A stretch of DNA of 64,000 nt from assembly GCA_963716215.1 (NCBI GenBank), contig OY970298.1, forward strand, positions 3,658,001 through 3,722,000. The letters run 5' to 3'. This document shows, in pieces, positions 31,354 to 39,861 of this stretch. The stretch is from JACVRW01 sp963716215 (GTDB lineage Bacteria > Actinomycetota > Thermoleophilia > Solirubrobacterales > Thermoleophilaceae). The position numbers and the translations under genes are program-made. Numbering within the stretch: the stretch's first letter is position 1; every line of letters begins with the position of its first letter. Under the pieces are notes generated by a model. That model had not been told where the DNA came from, ran no database searches, and was given only the letters and a program-made list of their open reading frames with translations.

Positions 31354-32229
31354 GTGAGCAGGCAGGGCGCCACACGCCGTTTCCGACGCGTTTCGGCACT
31401 CGCCATCGTGGCCCTCGCGGCGCTCCCGGCGCTCGCCGAGGCCAAGGTCGAGCCCGTCACGGTCACCGGCTCGGTCACCGTCCCCGCCGGCCAGACCCGC
31501 TCGCTCACGCTCCGCTGCCCCGCGCGCGCCGTCGCCCTCAATGGCGTCTCGACCTCCGCGCTCGCCGCCACCAGCTCCATCCCAGCCAACAACGCGCGCC
31601 GCTGGACCTTCCGCTTCACCGCGGGCGCGCGCGGCCGCTCCGCCGGCGCACTCCTGCGCTGCATCCGCCTGCGCCTGCCGCACCGCGTGCACGGCATCAG
31701 CGTCGTGGTCGGCACCGTCTTCGAGCCCGTGTTCGAGATCCCACCCGGCCGCACCCAGCGCATCAGCGTGAAGTGCCCGAGCGGCGAGATGCCCACCGGC
31801 TGGGGCCTCGAGCGCCGCACCGAGGGCAACGGCCTTTCGATCACATCCGCGGTCCCGACGCGGGGCGCCTGGATCTTCGCCGTGGAGAACACGGGGCCCG
31901 TCGGCGCGGCCGGCAGGCTCAACACCCGCTGCCTCCAGCGTGAGCAGCGGGCCAGCAGCGGCCAGCGCCACACCTTCTCGACGCGCGTGGCCTCCTACAC
32001 CCACCAGGTCGAAGGACCGGGCACCACGATCCGCTCCTGCCGGGCGCGCGAGTACAGCGTCGCGACCGGAGTCTCGATCCCGGCCTCCCCCGACGTCCTA
32101 CTGGCCGGCACCGGCCTCGTCGGCGCTCGGCGCGCGGAGTGGTCGTTCACCAGCTCGGCGGGCGCGACAGCCGTGCAGACCAGTCTGGTCTGCCTGCGTC
32201 GCACAACCGGCTTTCACCGCAACCGCTAG
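31354..32229 (+). CDS. secreted protein of unknown function
   Basis: The 291-residue protein has a clear signal peptide (FRRVSALAIVALAALPALAEA). The mature part is beta-rich with evenly placed Cys residues (LTLRCPARAVALNG, LLRCIRLRLPHRV, ISVKCPSGEMPTGWG, NTRCLQREQ, TIRSCRARE, SLVCLRR) and repeated 'pxGxtxxixxxCPxG' blocks, which suggests two related Ig-like or sandwich domains. I do not recognise the family. The start is GTG 31354; an ATG six codons upstream is possible. Its stop shares CTAG with the convergent gene. Confidence 0.75.
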   Translation: MSRQGATRRFRRVSALAIVALAALPALAEAKVEPVTVTGSVTVPAGQTRSLTLRCPARAVALNGVSTSALAATSSIPANNARRWTFRFTAGARGRSAGALLRCIRLRLPHRVHGISVVVGTVFEPVFEIPPGRTQRISVKCPSGEMPTGWGLERRTEGNGLSITSAVPTRGAWIFAVENTGPVGAAGRLNTRCLQREQRASSGQRHTFSTRVASYTHQVEGPGTTIRSCRAREYSVATGVSIPASPDVLLAGTGLVGARRAEWSFTSSAGATAVQTSLVCLRRTTGFHRNR

Positions 32230-33173
32230 CCGCGCGGCGGGCGCAGCTCGGGCTGGCGCAGGGTGGACTCCCAGTCCACGACGACGTCGCCGCGCTGCGA
32301 CACCAGCACGTCGATCCGGGTCCCGATCCGATCCTGCGTCGCCGGGCGCAGCCGCGCCAGAGCCAGCAGCGGGATGCGGTCCTTGATCGCGATCGTGTTG
32401 CCGTCGGGAAGCTCGAGCGTCACCCGCCACTCGTCGCGCTGGTCGACGCGCGAGCGCAGCGGCGCAAGCCCCAGCAGGTCGGCCGAGGCGATCCTCCAGT
32501 CGGCGCGGCGGTCGTCCAGCTCGGCGCGGTGACCGTTGACGTCGTGGACCTCGATCTCACCGCTCGCCGGCCACTCGCCGGGCTCCGGCCAGCCGTACTG
32601 CTCGTGCGCGCTCGGGAACGTGAGCTTGGAGCCGATCCAGTCCCCCGTCGCAGTCCAGTCGACGATCGCCAGGAGGCGGTCGTGCTCGTGGGCCAGCACT
32701 AGCGCTCCCGACCCGGGCGCGAGGATCGCGCGGATCTCGCGCGGGATGTGCTGGCGCACGCAGCACTCCGCGTCGCCCTCCGGCCGTCGCACCCGCAGCC
32801 GCAACAGCCCGACCTCGAGCTCGCGGCGCCCGGACTCGATCGCGGGGAGGTCGGCCAGACCGGTCACCACCGCGCTGCACGAAAGCGTGCACTGCCGCAC
32901 GCGCTCGGCGATCTCCGGGTCGACCACGAACTCCACCGTGTCCTGCACCTCGGGCTCAACGGCCGGCGGCTCGGGAGGCGGCGCCGGGGGGCGTGGCGCC
33001 GGGAGAGGTGGCGCCGGCTGGTGTGGCGCCGGGGGATCCGCCGGGGCCTCGGGCGGGCGTCCGAGCGACTTCGGCGGCGCGGACGGCGGCGGTCCCTCCG
33101 CGAGCGCGCGGAGCAGCCCGCGGCGCCGCACGCGCCTGGCAAGTTCGCTCAGATCGATTCGTCGCTGCGCCAC
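32226..33173 (-). CDS. hypothetical protein with Pro-rich linker
   Basis: The 315-residue protein starts at GTG 33173, supported by GGGAGG 6 nt upstream; a longer frame to 33203 exists but lacks such a site. Residues about 1-30 are basic, 30-80 form a Pro/Ala linker (APPLPAPRPPAPPPEPPAV), and the rest is a mixed alpha/beta region with CTLSCSAVVTGLADLPAI, ECCVRQHIPREI and VDWTATGDWIGSKLTF. The LPAI-type block and the regular strands might suggest an envelope or adhesin-like domain, but I cannot assign a function. It is divergent from the acyl-CoA dehydrogenase gene. Confidence 0.7.
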   Translation of the reverse strand: MAQRRIDLSELARRVRRRGLLRALAEGPPPSAPPKSLGRPPEAPADPPAPHQPAPPLPAPRPPAPPPEPPAVEPEVQDTVEFVVDPEIAERVRQCTLSCSAVVTGLADLPAIESGRRELEVGLLRLRVRRPEGDAECCVRQHIPREIRAILAPGSGALVLAHEHDRLLAIVDWTATGDWIGSKLTFPSAHEQYGWPEPGEWPASGEIEVHDVNGHRAELDDRRADWRIASADLLGLAPLRSRVDQRDEWRVTLELPDGNTIAIKDRIPLLALARLRPATQDRIGTRIDVLVSQRGDVVVDWESTLRQPELRPPRG

Positions 33174-33208
33174 GGCTGTCCTCCCAGATCGAGCGTAACC
33201 CACGCGGG

Positions 33209-33214
33209 TAGGAT
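33209..33214 (+). promoter_or_regulatory. putative -10 box (TAGGAT) for the acyl-CoA dehydrogenase gene
   Basis: TAGGAT ends 10 nt before ATG 33225; the same hexamer precedes pepA. Confidence 0.4.
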
Positions 33215-33224
33215 CCGCCCCCGT

Positions 33225-34358
33225 ATGGACCTCGATCTAGCCGACGAGCAGCGCGACATCCAGCGACTGGTGCGGGACTTCGCCGACGGCGAAGTCAGGC
33301 CCGTGGCCGAGGAGCTCGACCGCACCAAGAGCTTCCCTTACGCGATCGTCGAGCAGCTCGGCAAGCTCGGCCTGATGGGCATTCCGTACCCCGAGGAGTA
33401 CGGCGGCGGCGGCGCGGACCAGCTCAGCTACGCGCTCGCGATCGAGGAGCTGGCACGCGTGGACTCGAGTGTCGCGATCACCGTCGCGGCGCACACATCG
33501 CTCGGCACCTACCCGATCGCGGCCTTCGGCTCGGAGGAGCAGAAGCAGGAGTGGCTGCCAAGCCTCACCAGCGGTGAGCGCCTGGCCGCGTTCGGGCTGA
33601 CCGAGCCCGAGGCCGGCACCGATGCCGGCAACACCCGCACGCGCGCCGTCGCCGACAACGGCGACTGGGTCATCAACGGCGCGAAGCAGTTCATCACCAA
33701 CGCCGGCACCGACATCACGGGCGTCGTCTCGATCACCGCTCGCACGGGGGACGACGAGATTTCGAACCTGCTCATCCCGAACGGGACGCCCGGCTACGAG
33801 ATCGGCGAGGCCTACCGCAAGATGGGCTGGAACGCCTCAGACACGCGGCCCCTGTCGTTCGAGGACTGCCGCGTGCCGGAGGACAACCTGCTCGGCCCGC
33901 GCGGAGGGGGCTACCGGCAGTTCCTGCAGACGCTCGACGGCGGCCGGATCAGCGTCGCCGCGATGGGCCTCGGCCTTGCCCAGGGAGCGCTCGACGAGGC
34001 GCTCAGCTACGCGAAGGAGCGGATCGCCTTCGGCCAGCCGATCTCGAAGTACCAGGCCATCCAGGCGAAGCTCGCCGACATGTCGACCGAGGTCGAGGCC
34101 GCGCGCCTGCTGACCTACAAGGCGGCGCTCGAGAAGGAGGCCGGCAGGCCGTTCAGCCTCACCGCGGCACAGGCCAAGCTCAAGACGGGCCGGCTCGCGG
34201 TGCGCGCCGCCGAGGAGGCGGTCCAGATCCACGGCGGCTACGGATACATCGAGGAGTACCCCGTGTGCCGCTTCTACCGCGACGCGAAGATCCTCACCAT
34301 CGGCGAGGGCACCGACGAGGTGCAGCAGATGGTGATCGCGCGAGCGCTGGGCTGCTAG
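33225..34358 (+). CDS. acyl-CoA dehydrogenase (short-chain / branched-chain type)
   Basis: A 377-residue FAD enzyme of normal length. It shows LMGIPYPEEYGGGGADQLSY, the FAD-binding FGLTEPEAGTDAGNTRT, QFITNAG, AFGQPISKYQAIQAKLADM, and IHGGYGYIEEYPVCRFYRDA followed by IGEGTDEVQ, whose Glu is at the place of the catalytic base of short-chain enzymes. It oxidises an acyl-CoA to the 2-enoyl-CoA and passes electrons to ETF. The chain length is not certain; isobutyryl- or butyryl-CoA would fit with the mutase at 571-2223. Its stop shares CTAG with the convergent decarboxylase gene. Confidence 0.93.
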   Translation: MDLDLADEQRDIQRLVRDFADGEVRPVAEELDRTKSFPYAIVEQLGKLGLMGIPYPEEYGGGGADQLSYALAIEELARVDSSVAITVAAHTSLGTYPIAAFGSEEQKQEWLPSLTSGERLAAFGLTEPEAGTDAGNTRTRAVADNGDWVINGAKQFITNAGTDITGVVSITARTGDDEISNLLIPNGTPGYEIGEAYRKMGWNASDTRPLSFEDCRVPEDNLLGPRGGGYRQFLQTLDGGRISVAAMGLGLAQGALDEALSYAKERIAFGQPISKYQAIQAKLADMSTEVEAARLLTYKAALEKEAGRPFSLTAAQAKLKTGRLAVRAAEEAVQIHGGYGYIEEYPVCRFYRDAKILTIGEGTDEVQQMVIARALGC

Positions 34359-35110
34359 CCCCCGCCCTCGATCCGCGCCACCTCCGCCTCGTCCACGTGG
34401 CCCGCGCCCAGCTCTACGCCGGGCGGCAGCTCCACGTGCAGGTCGCTCGACAGGTCGATCCGCAGTCGCCCGGAGCGCGGCCGGCACTCCAGCACGTGGC
34501 CGCCGCGGGTGCGGTCCGCGGAGATGAAATGGAGGTGGTAGCCGGCCACCTCCAGACCGGACGCGTAGTCGGGGAAGCGGAAGCCGACCACGGTTCCGGT
34601 CACGTCCTCGAACTCGAAGACGTGCTGCTCGGCGGCCACCTCGGCCAGCGGCCGGTAGGGCGGCTCCTGGCGCGGCACGGAGCGGGCGCGCACCAGCTCG
34701 AGCTCGCCGTCGAAGCGCAGCGCGCACGCGGGGCCGTCCACCAGCGCGTCGACCTCGTCCTCCAGGGCGCGGCCCTGGACCACCAGGTCGAGCTCGGCGT
34801 GGAACTCCACCACCACCGCGAACGGCGTCTGCGCGTGGCCTGGGATCTCCGACACCATCCCGTCCACGTCGGCTCGGTAGAAGCGCCCGTCCAACGCGAT
34901 CATCTCGCCGTCGAGCCCGTTCAGCGTCCCGAGCCCGAGGTCGCCGTGTTCGGCCAGCTCGGCGAAGGTCAGGTCGCCCTCGTAGGCCCCTTCCAGCAGC
35001 GCCGCGATCGTCGAAGCCTGGAACAGCACGTGCGGCGCTCGGTCGGCGTGCGCCTCGGAGCGACGGAGCTCGTGCACATGCAGGTTGGCGACCAGCCGCT
35101 CGTCGAGCAT
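34355..35110 (-). CDS. budA: alpha-acetolactate decarboxylase
   Basis: The 251-residue protein matches BudA/AlsD: TIAALLEGAYEGDLTFAELA, HGDLGLGTLNGLDGEM, then the metal site GYHLHFISADRTRGGHVLE with three His at the spacing of the zinc ligands. It converts 2-acetolactate to acetoin with loss of CO2. There is no acetolactate synthase or butanediol dehydrogenase gene beside it, so it may serve to drain excess acetolactate from valine/leucine synthesis. I start at ATG 35110; a GTG/ATG-initiated longer frame to 35179 runs into the divergent gene's control region. Confidence 0.88.
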   Translation of the reverse strand: MLDERLVANLHVHELRRSEAHADRAPHVLFQASTIAALLEGAYEGDLTFAELAEHGDLGLGTLNGLDGEMIALDGRFYRADVDGMVSEIPGHAQTPFAVVVEFHAELDLVVQGRALEDEVDALVDGPACALRFDGELELVRARSVPRQEPPYRPLAEVAAEQHVFEFEDVTGTVVGFRFPDYASGLEVAGYHLHFISADRTRGGHVLECRPRSGRLRIDLSSDLHVELPPGVELGAGHVDEAEVARIEGGG

Positions 35111-35193
35111 CGCGCGAGTCTCGCACCTTGATGTGGCCTTCCCATAGGCGTAGCGTCGCCCGTGGACTTGCAACCCCAACGGAGGAGGACTCC

Positions 35194-35550
35194 ATGGCGG
35201 AAGCTGGCTTGTTCATCGGATGGGGCCAGGTAGTGCGTGGTCGTGAGGGGCCTGCGATCGACGGGTTCAACGAGACGGTCGAGTTCTTCGGTCAGCTGCA
35301 GGGCTCAGGACGGATCGAGGACTTCGAGATCTGCTTCCTCGACCCCCACGGCGGCGACCTCGCCGGCTTCATGCTGCTGCGCGGCAGCGTGGAGCAGATG
35401 GACGCCGTGCGCGCCGACGAGGACTTCCAGCGCCACATGACCCACGCGGACCTGCACGTGGACAACCTCGGGATGATCGGCGCGACGCTGGGCGAGGGCA
35501 TCGCCCGCCAGATGTCGATCTACCAGGAGCAGATCGGCGCGCTCGTCTGA
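35194..35550 (+). CDS. small conserved protein, possible dimeric alpha/beta-barrel fold
   Basis: The 118-residue protein begins MAEAGLFIGWGQVVRGREG behind a strong GGAGGAGG site. It has alternating strand and helix segments (FNETVEFFGQLQGSG, IEDFEICFLDPHGGDLAGF, MLLRGSVEQMDAVRADEDFQ) and ends in a helical tail. The size and pattern resemble YCII/EthD-type dimeric alpha-beta barrels, but no catalytic residue is apparent, so no function is given. It stands alone between the divergent decarboxylase gene and the GT-C-like membrane protein gene. Confidence 0.75.
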   Translation: MAEAGLFIGWGQVVRGREGPAIDGFNETVEFFGQLQGSGRIEDFEICFLDPHGGDLAGFMLLRGSVEQMDAVRADEDFQRHMTHADLHVDNLGMIGATLGEGIARQMSIYQEQIGALV

Positions 35551-35577
35551 CCTGACGGCACCGGCGGGGCAGAGCCC

Positions 35578-35583
35578 TAGGCT
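35578..35583 (+). promoter_or_regulatory. putative -10 box (TAGGCT) for the GT-C-like gene
   Basis: TAGGCT ends 8 nt before ATG 35592. Confidence 0.35.
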
Positions 35584-35591
35584 GCCCCGCC

Positions 35592-36800
35592 ATGCGCCGC
35601 GCCGCCGCCCTCTGGCTGCTGCTGTTCGCCGTCTACGCGGCCACGCTCGGGCTCGACGCCGTCGACGGCTCCGAGTACGCCGGTGACGAGCCCCATTACC
35701 TGCTCGCCACCGAGTCGCTCGCCAGTGACCGCGACGTGGACGTGGCCGACGAGTACTCCAGCCGCGCTTACGAGGACTTCCACGACGGCCGGCTGGCGCC
35801 CTACGGCGAGCGCACCAACGGCCGGCTCCACGAGCCGTTCGGCGTCGGCTTCCCGCTGCTGATCCTCCCCGCCTACGAGCTCGGTGGGGCGCGCGGGGTC
35901 GAGCTGTTCCTCGCGGCGATCGCCGCACTCGCGGTGGCGTTGGCCTATCGCCTGGCCCTGCGCGTTGCGCCCGACCCCTGGGCGCTCGGCGCCGCCGTGG
36001 CCGCCGGGCTCAGCCCGCCGCTGCTGGCCTACAGCACCGCCGTCTACCCCGACCTGACCGCCGGCGCCGTACTCGCGGCGGCCGCGCTGCTCGCTCTCCA
36101 ACTCGACGAGCGCCCGAGCTGGCGGCCGGCGTTCGGCTGCTTCGCGCTGCTCGGCACGCTGCCTTGGCTCGGCGTGCGCTTCGTGCCCGCCGGCGCGGTG
36201 ATCGGCGTGCTGGCCGCCCGCGCGCTGTGGCGCTCGCGCAAGCGGACGCTCACAATCGGTGCCGTGGAGGTGTCGCTGTTCAGCGTCGCGCTGTGCGTCG
36301 GCATCAACGAGGCGCTCTACGACGGGCCCACCCCCTACTCCGCCAACCCGGGCGGCGAGCCCGGCACCGGCGCCTCCACCCCCGTCGACTTCCTGGAGCG
36401 GCTCCCGCGCTTCGCCACGCTGCTGGTGGACCCCGACTTCGGCGTGCTGCGCTGGGCGCCCGTGTTCGCGCTCGTCTTCGCCGGCCTGTGGTGGCTGTGG
36501 CGCTCGCGCCGCGACCGACTGGCCCGCGCGGTCTGGGAGCTGCACCGGATCGAGCTGGCCGCCGGGCTGTGCGCGGCGGTGCTCGGCGTTCAGCTCGTCG
36601 TGGCCGCCCTACTCGCGCCGAGCACGTCCGGTCCCTGGTTCGCGGCCCGCCACCTGATCCCGGCGCTGCCGCTGGCCGTCCCGCTCGTGGCGCTCGGCCT
36701 GCGCCGCATGCCGCGCGTGGGCGTCGCCTTGGCGCTCGCGACAGTCGTGATCTCGGTCTGGCTGTACGCGGACGCCCGGTGGGGCGGCGGATCGCTCTAG
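35592..36800 (+). CDS. polytopic membrane protein, probable GT-C-type glycosyltransferase
   Basis: The 402-residue protein has about nine to eleven membrane helices. The first extracytoplasmic loop holds EYAGDEPHYLLATESLASD, an acidic motif at the place where GT-C enzymes (ArnT/PMT family) keep their catalytic Asp. The loop also has an ER(T/N)-rich stretch and RLHEPFGVGFPLLILP, which resembles the substrate loop of this superfamily. If so, it would use a polyprenyl-phosphate sugar on the outer membrane face. The protein is shorter than most members, so the call is tentative. Its stop shares CTAG with the CHAD gene. Confidence 0.65.
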   Translation: MRRAAALWLLLFAVYAATLGLDAVDGSEYAGDEPHYLLATESLASDRDVDVADEYSSRAYEDFHDGRLAPYGERTNGRLHEPFGVGFPLLILPAYELGGARGVELFLAAIAALAVALAYRLALRVAPDPWALGAAVAAGLSPPLLAYSTAVYPDLTAGAVLAAAALLALQLDERPSWRPAFGCFALLGTLPWLGVRFVPAGAVIGVLAARALWRSRKRTLTIGAVEVSLFSVALCVGINEALYDGPTPYSANPGGEPGTGASTPVDFLERLPRFATLLVDPDFGVLRWAPVFALVFAGLWWLWRSRRDRLARAVWELHRIELAAGLCAAVLGVQLVVAALLAPSTSGPWFAARHLIPALPLAVPLVALGLRRMPRVGVALALATVVISVWLYADARWGGGSL

Positions 36801-37711
36801 CGCGGCTCCGGGACGCGCGCGTCCCACCAGCCCTCGAGGCGCGCGACGAAGGCGCTCGGCTTGTCGGCATACAGCCGTGCGGCGTATCCAAACGCCTCCT
36901 CTTGCAGCTCCCGGCGGCGGCTCTCGACGATCACGTCGAACCCCCGCAGCACCGGATCGGAGCCGTCCAGCGCGCTGCCGTGCACGTGGGCCCACTCCAC
37001 CAGCACCGCGAGGTCGTGGTCGTCGCCGAGCCGGTCGGACAGCTCGTGGGCCTCGTCGGCCAGCGCGCTCATCACCGGCTTCCAGGTGTCCTGTAGGAGT
37101 TGGCAGTGGTGCCAGTGGTCCTTGACCCGCTTGCGCCACTCGTGCAGGCGCTCGGCGCTCGGGTGCTTCTGCGCCGCCTCGTAGCTGTGCCGGCCCTGGC
37201 GGTAGATGCGCCCGAGCCCCTCCTCGAACATCTCGAAGCCGTCGGCGTCGAGCGGCCAGTCCACCACCCGCTCGCGCGCCTCGGCCAGCGTCTCGACGGC
37301 GGCTCTCGAGGCGGGCTTCATCGATCCGGCCGACGTACGGAAGCGGTGGGCGATCAACGCCGGGCGCAAGCGGCCGGCGGCGCCCGGCAGCTCGCCGTAG
37401 CGCTCCTCGAGACCACCGAGCGTCGACAGCATCACGTCGGCGTCGCGCACCCCGGCCAGCTGGCGGGCTGTGTCGCGGAAGCAGGCGTTCTCGGCCTGGT
37501 AGACGCGGTCGCCCAGCTCGCCGCGCACCAGACGCAGCACTGCGCGCAGCTTCTTCATGTCCTTGCGCGCCTCGTGGACGGCCTCCTCGCGCGTGCTGTC
37601 GGACTGGCCGCGCAGCTCGTCCAGCGCGTGGTCGATGCGCCCAAGGGCGACGCGCCGGACCTCGTCCGGCACCGGCTCGCCCGGTGTCAAGCGGAACGCA
37701 CGCGACGACAT
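36797..37711 (-). CDS. CHAD-domain protein
   Basis: The 304-residue, all-helical protein has the CHAD pattern of two repeats with conserved His and basic residues: EEAVHEARKDMKKLRAVLRL, then LAGVRDADVMLSTL, and in the second half LHEWRKRVKDHWHHCQLLQ with LGDDHDLAVL. CHAD domains bind polyphosphate through this basic surface. Here there is no fused CYTH domain and no ppk or ppx gene nearby. ATG 37711 has TACGCT 6 nt upstream. It may target polyphosphate granules, which is known for CHAD proteins in general. Confidence 0.9.
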   Translation of the reverse strand: MSSRAFRLTPGEPVPDEVRRVALGRIDHALDELRGQSDSTREEAVHEARKDMKKLRAVLRLVRGELGDRVYQAENACFRDTARQLAGVRDADVMLSTLGGLEERYGELPGAAGRLRPALIAHRFRTSAGSMKPASRAAVETLAEARERVVDWPLDADGFEMFEEGLGRIYRQGRHSYEAAQKHPSAERLHEWRKRVKDHWHHCQLLQDTWKPVMSALADEAHELSDRLGDDHDLAVLVEWAHVHGSALDGSDPVLRGFDVIVESRRRELQEEAFGYAARLYADKPSAFVARLEGWWDARVPEPR

Positions 37712-37717
37712 CCTTCG

Positions 37718-37723
37718 AGCGTA
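37718..37723 (-). promoter_or_regulatory. putative -10 box (TACGCT) for the CHAD gene
   Basis: Minus-strand TACGCT ends 6 nt before ATG 37711, in the 24-nt gap after meaB. Confidence 0.35.
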
Positions 37724-37735
37724 CCCGCAGGCGTG

Positions 37736-38692
37736 TTAAAGCTCGCGTTCCAGCAACTTTGCTGCCGCGCTGGCCGGATCGAGCCTTCGCGCGACGACCT
37801 CGTCGAGCAGCTCCTGAACCGACTCGTCAGCGCGCACCTGATCCTCGAGCCGGCGCCGCAGGCGCGCGGCCGCCAGGGCCAGGACCTCGTTCATCAGGTT
37901 GCGCCGGCGGCGCTCGGCGAGCGTGCCCTGCTCCTCGATGAAGGCGCGGTGCTCGGCGATCTTCTCGGCCAGCTCCTCGACCCCCTCGGAGCGGCTGGCC
38001 TCGGTCTTGACGATCGGCACCCGCCAGCCCTCCTGGGGGGCAAGCGAGAGCGTGCCGCGGATCTCCCGGACCATCGTGTCCGTGAGCGGATGGTCGGACT
38101 TGTTGACGACGATCACGTCGGGAATCTCCATCACGCCGGCCTTGAGGGCCTGGACGGAGTCGCCCGAGCCGGGCATCAGCACCAGCACCACCGTGTCGGC
38201 GTGGTCGATGATGTCCACCTCGGCCTGGCCGACGCCGACCGTCTCGAGGAACACGTCGTCCTTGCCGCTGGCGTCCATCAGCAGCGCCGCCTGGAGGGTG
38301 GCCTCGGACAGCCCGCCGAGCGAGCCGCGGCTGGCCATCGAGCGGATGAACACGCCCGGGTCGAGGAAGTGGTCGGAGAGCCGGATGCGGTCGCCCAGCA
38401 ACGCGCCCTGCGTGAACGGGGAGCTCGGGTCGATCGACAGCACGGCCACCTGGCGGTCGCGCCCGCGCGCGTGCTCGACCAGGCGCCCGATCAGCGTGGA
38501 CTTGCCGACCCCGGGGGGGCCCGTGAAGCCAACCACCGCGGCGCGGCCCGTCTGCGGGTAGACCTCTCGCACCAGCGCCCAGCCCTCGGGGTCGTCGTTC
38601 TCGACCAGCGAGATCGCCCGCGCGAGCGCGCGCTTGTCGCCGGCGAGCAGGCGCTCGGCGAGATCCGCGGCGGTGCGACCTGGGCTCGACAT
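37736..38692 (-). CDS. meaB: MeaB/ArgK-type GTPase, acyl-CoA mutase chaperone
   Basis: The 318-residue G3E-family GTPase has Walker A GPPGVGKST (residues 58-66), SIDPSSPFTQGALLGDRIR, DVFLETVGVGQAEVDI (Walker B/switch region), and NKSD for guanine. MeaB loads adenosylcobalamin into mutases of the methylmalonyl/isobutyryl-CoA family and protects them from inactivation. The only mutase subunit in this window is 36 kb away, so they are not co-transcribed here. ATG 38692 has TAGCAT 10 nt upstream. Confidence 0.94.
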   Translation of the reverse strand: MSSPGRTAADLAERLLAGDKRALARAISLVENDDPEGWALVREVYPQTGRAAVVGFTGPPGVGKSTLIGRLVEHARGRDRQVAVLSIDPSSPFTQGALLGDRIRLSDHFLDPGVFIRSMASRGSLGGLSEATLQAALLMDASGKDDVFLETVGVGQAEVDIIDHADTVVLVLMPGSGDSVQALKAGVMEIPDVIVVNKSDHPLTDTMVREIRGTLSLAPQEGWRVPIVKTEASRSEGVEELAEKIAEHRAFIEEQGTLAERRRRNLMNEVLALAAARLRRRLEDQVRADESVQELLDEVVARRLDPASAAAKLLEREL

Positions 38693-38702
38693 CGCTGGCC
38701 CA

Positions 38703-38708
38703 ATGCTA
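38703..38708 (-). promoter_or_regulatory. putative -10 box (TAGCAT) for meaB
   Basis: Minus-strand TAGCAT ends 10 nt before ATG 38692, between meaB and the RTX-M15 gene. Confidence 0.4.
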
Positions 38709-38726
38709 TGGACGACCGGAGACTGA

Positions 38727-39824
38727 CTAGCGCACGTCGAAGACCCACACGCGCCGCACCGGGCGGTGAGGCTTCCCGGGTGAGTGCGCCCACGAGAGGT
38801 GCAGGTGCGGCGCGCAGCCCCGACGAACGCGGCAGTGCTGGGGATCGCCGTGGTTGAAGTCGCCGTTCCACCCGACCCACCGAAACGGCGGCCGCGTGCG
38901 ATTCTGGCGCGGCTCGGCCCACTTGGCCAAACGGGCCAGCTTGCGCCAGCTCCCGCCCGGGCCGGGGTAGAGGTCCACGGCCAGCCCGAGCGGGTGCTCG
39001 CCGCGCGGCTCGTGGCCGGTGGTGGCGTAGCCGTCGCCCACGCGCACGTGGTAGCGCCGGATCAGGTACAGCACGTCCGGGAGGATGCGCCGGTCGACGC
39101 GCGCCCAGGACTGGCCCGGGATCGGGACGAAGCGCCCGCCGCCGGTGATCGGGCGCAGGCGTCCGGCGCTGCCGGGCGGGCCGTAGTCCACGCGCTCGCA
39201 CGCGAAGTCGAGTTGGTCGAGCACCTCGGCGCGGACCGTGTCGCGCCCGCTGCCGCACACCGCCGTGTCGGGCAGGCGGTCGCGCAGGACGATCGAGTCC
39301 GCGCCGGCGCCGCCGTCGGCCGAGTCGCCGCCGGTGCCGCCGTCGAGACGGTCGTCGCCGTCGGCGCCGACGAGCGAGTCGAACCCGGGGCCGCCGAGCA
39401 GCACGTCGGCGCCCGCGGCGGACGCCAGCGCGTCGTCGCCCTCGCCCCCGTCGAGCGTGGAGGCCAGCCCGGGCGTGAGCGCCGTCAGCGTGAGCGCGTC
39501 GTTGCCGAGGCCACCCTGCAGGACGGAGGGCAGCGGGGCGGACAGCGTGAGCGCGTCGTCGCCGTCGCCGAGGTCGGCCTCCATGCGGGTGGCACCGCTG
39601 CAGAACTGCGCCACGCAGCCGCTGCCGTAGGTGAGCGGGGCGCCGCTGTCGACGACCGACACGGCCGCCGCGCCGGCGGGGGCGATCGTGAGCTTGTTGT
39701 ACTCGCCCGGACCGGCGACCAGGCGCAGCACGTCGCCGTCCACCGAGACGGTGGCCGCCCGAGCCGCGGCGGGCGCCACGGCGAAGAGCAGCACGAAACA
39801 GGTGAGAGCGGCGGCGCGGCGCAC
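38727..39824 (-). CDS. secreted RTX-repeat protein with C-terminal M15-like peptidase domain
   Basis: The 365-residue protein has a signal peptide (ALTCFVLLFAVAPAAARA). A run of Ca2+-binding RTX-type repeats follows (residues about 75-175: DLGDGDDALTL, LQGGLGNDALTL, LDGGEGDDALAS, LDGGTGGDSADGGAGADSI). The C-terminal domain has GHEPRGEHPLGLAVDLY and PHLHLSW, the His/Asp and HxH zinc pattern of LAS/M15-type peptidoglycan peptidases. Calcium-binding repeats in front of a wall peptidase is an uncommon order. It could trim peptidoglycan or an external peptide; the substrate is unknown. The gap to the ABC exporter genes is 37 nt. Confidence 0.8.
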   Translation of the reverse strand: MRRAAALTCFVLLFAVAPAAARAATVSVDGDVLRLVAGPGEYNKLTIAPAGAAAVSVVDSGAPLTYGSGCVAQFCSGATRMEADLGDGDDALTLSAPLPSVLQGGLGNDALTLTALTPGLASTLDGGEGDDALASAAGADVLLGGPGFDSLVGADGDDRLDGGTGGDSADGGAGADSIVLRDRLPDTAVCGSGRDTVRAEVLDQLDFACERVDYGPPGSAGRLRPITGGGRFVPIPGQSWARVDRRILPDVLYLIRRYHVRVGDGYATTGHEPRGEHPLGLAVDLYPGPGGSWRKLARLAKWAEPRQNRTRPPFRWVGWNGDFNHGDPQHCRVRRGCAPHLHLSWAHSPGKPHRPVRRVWVFDVR

Positions 39825-39861
39825 CCTTGTGTTCTCGGCCCGCGCCGCCCGTTCTTGACCG

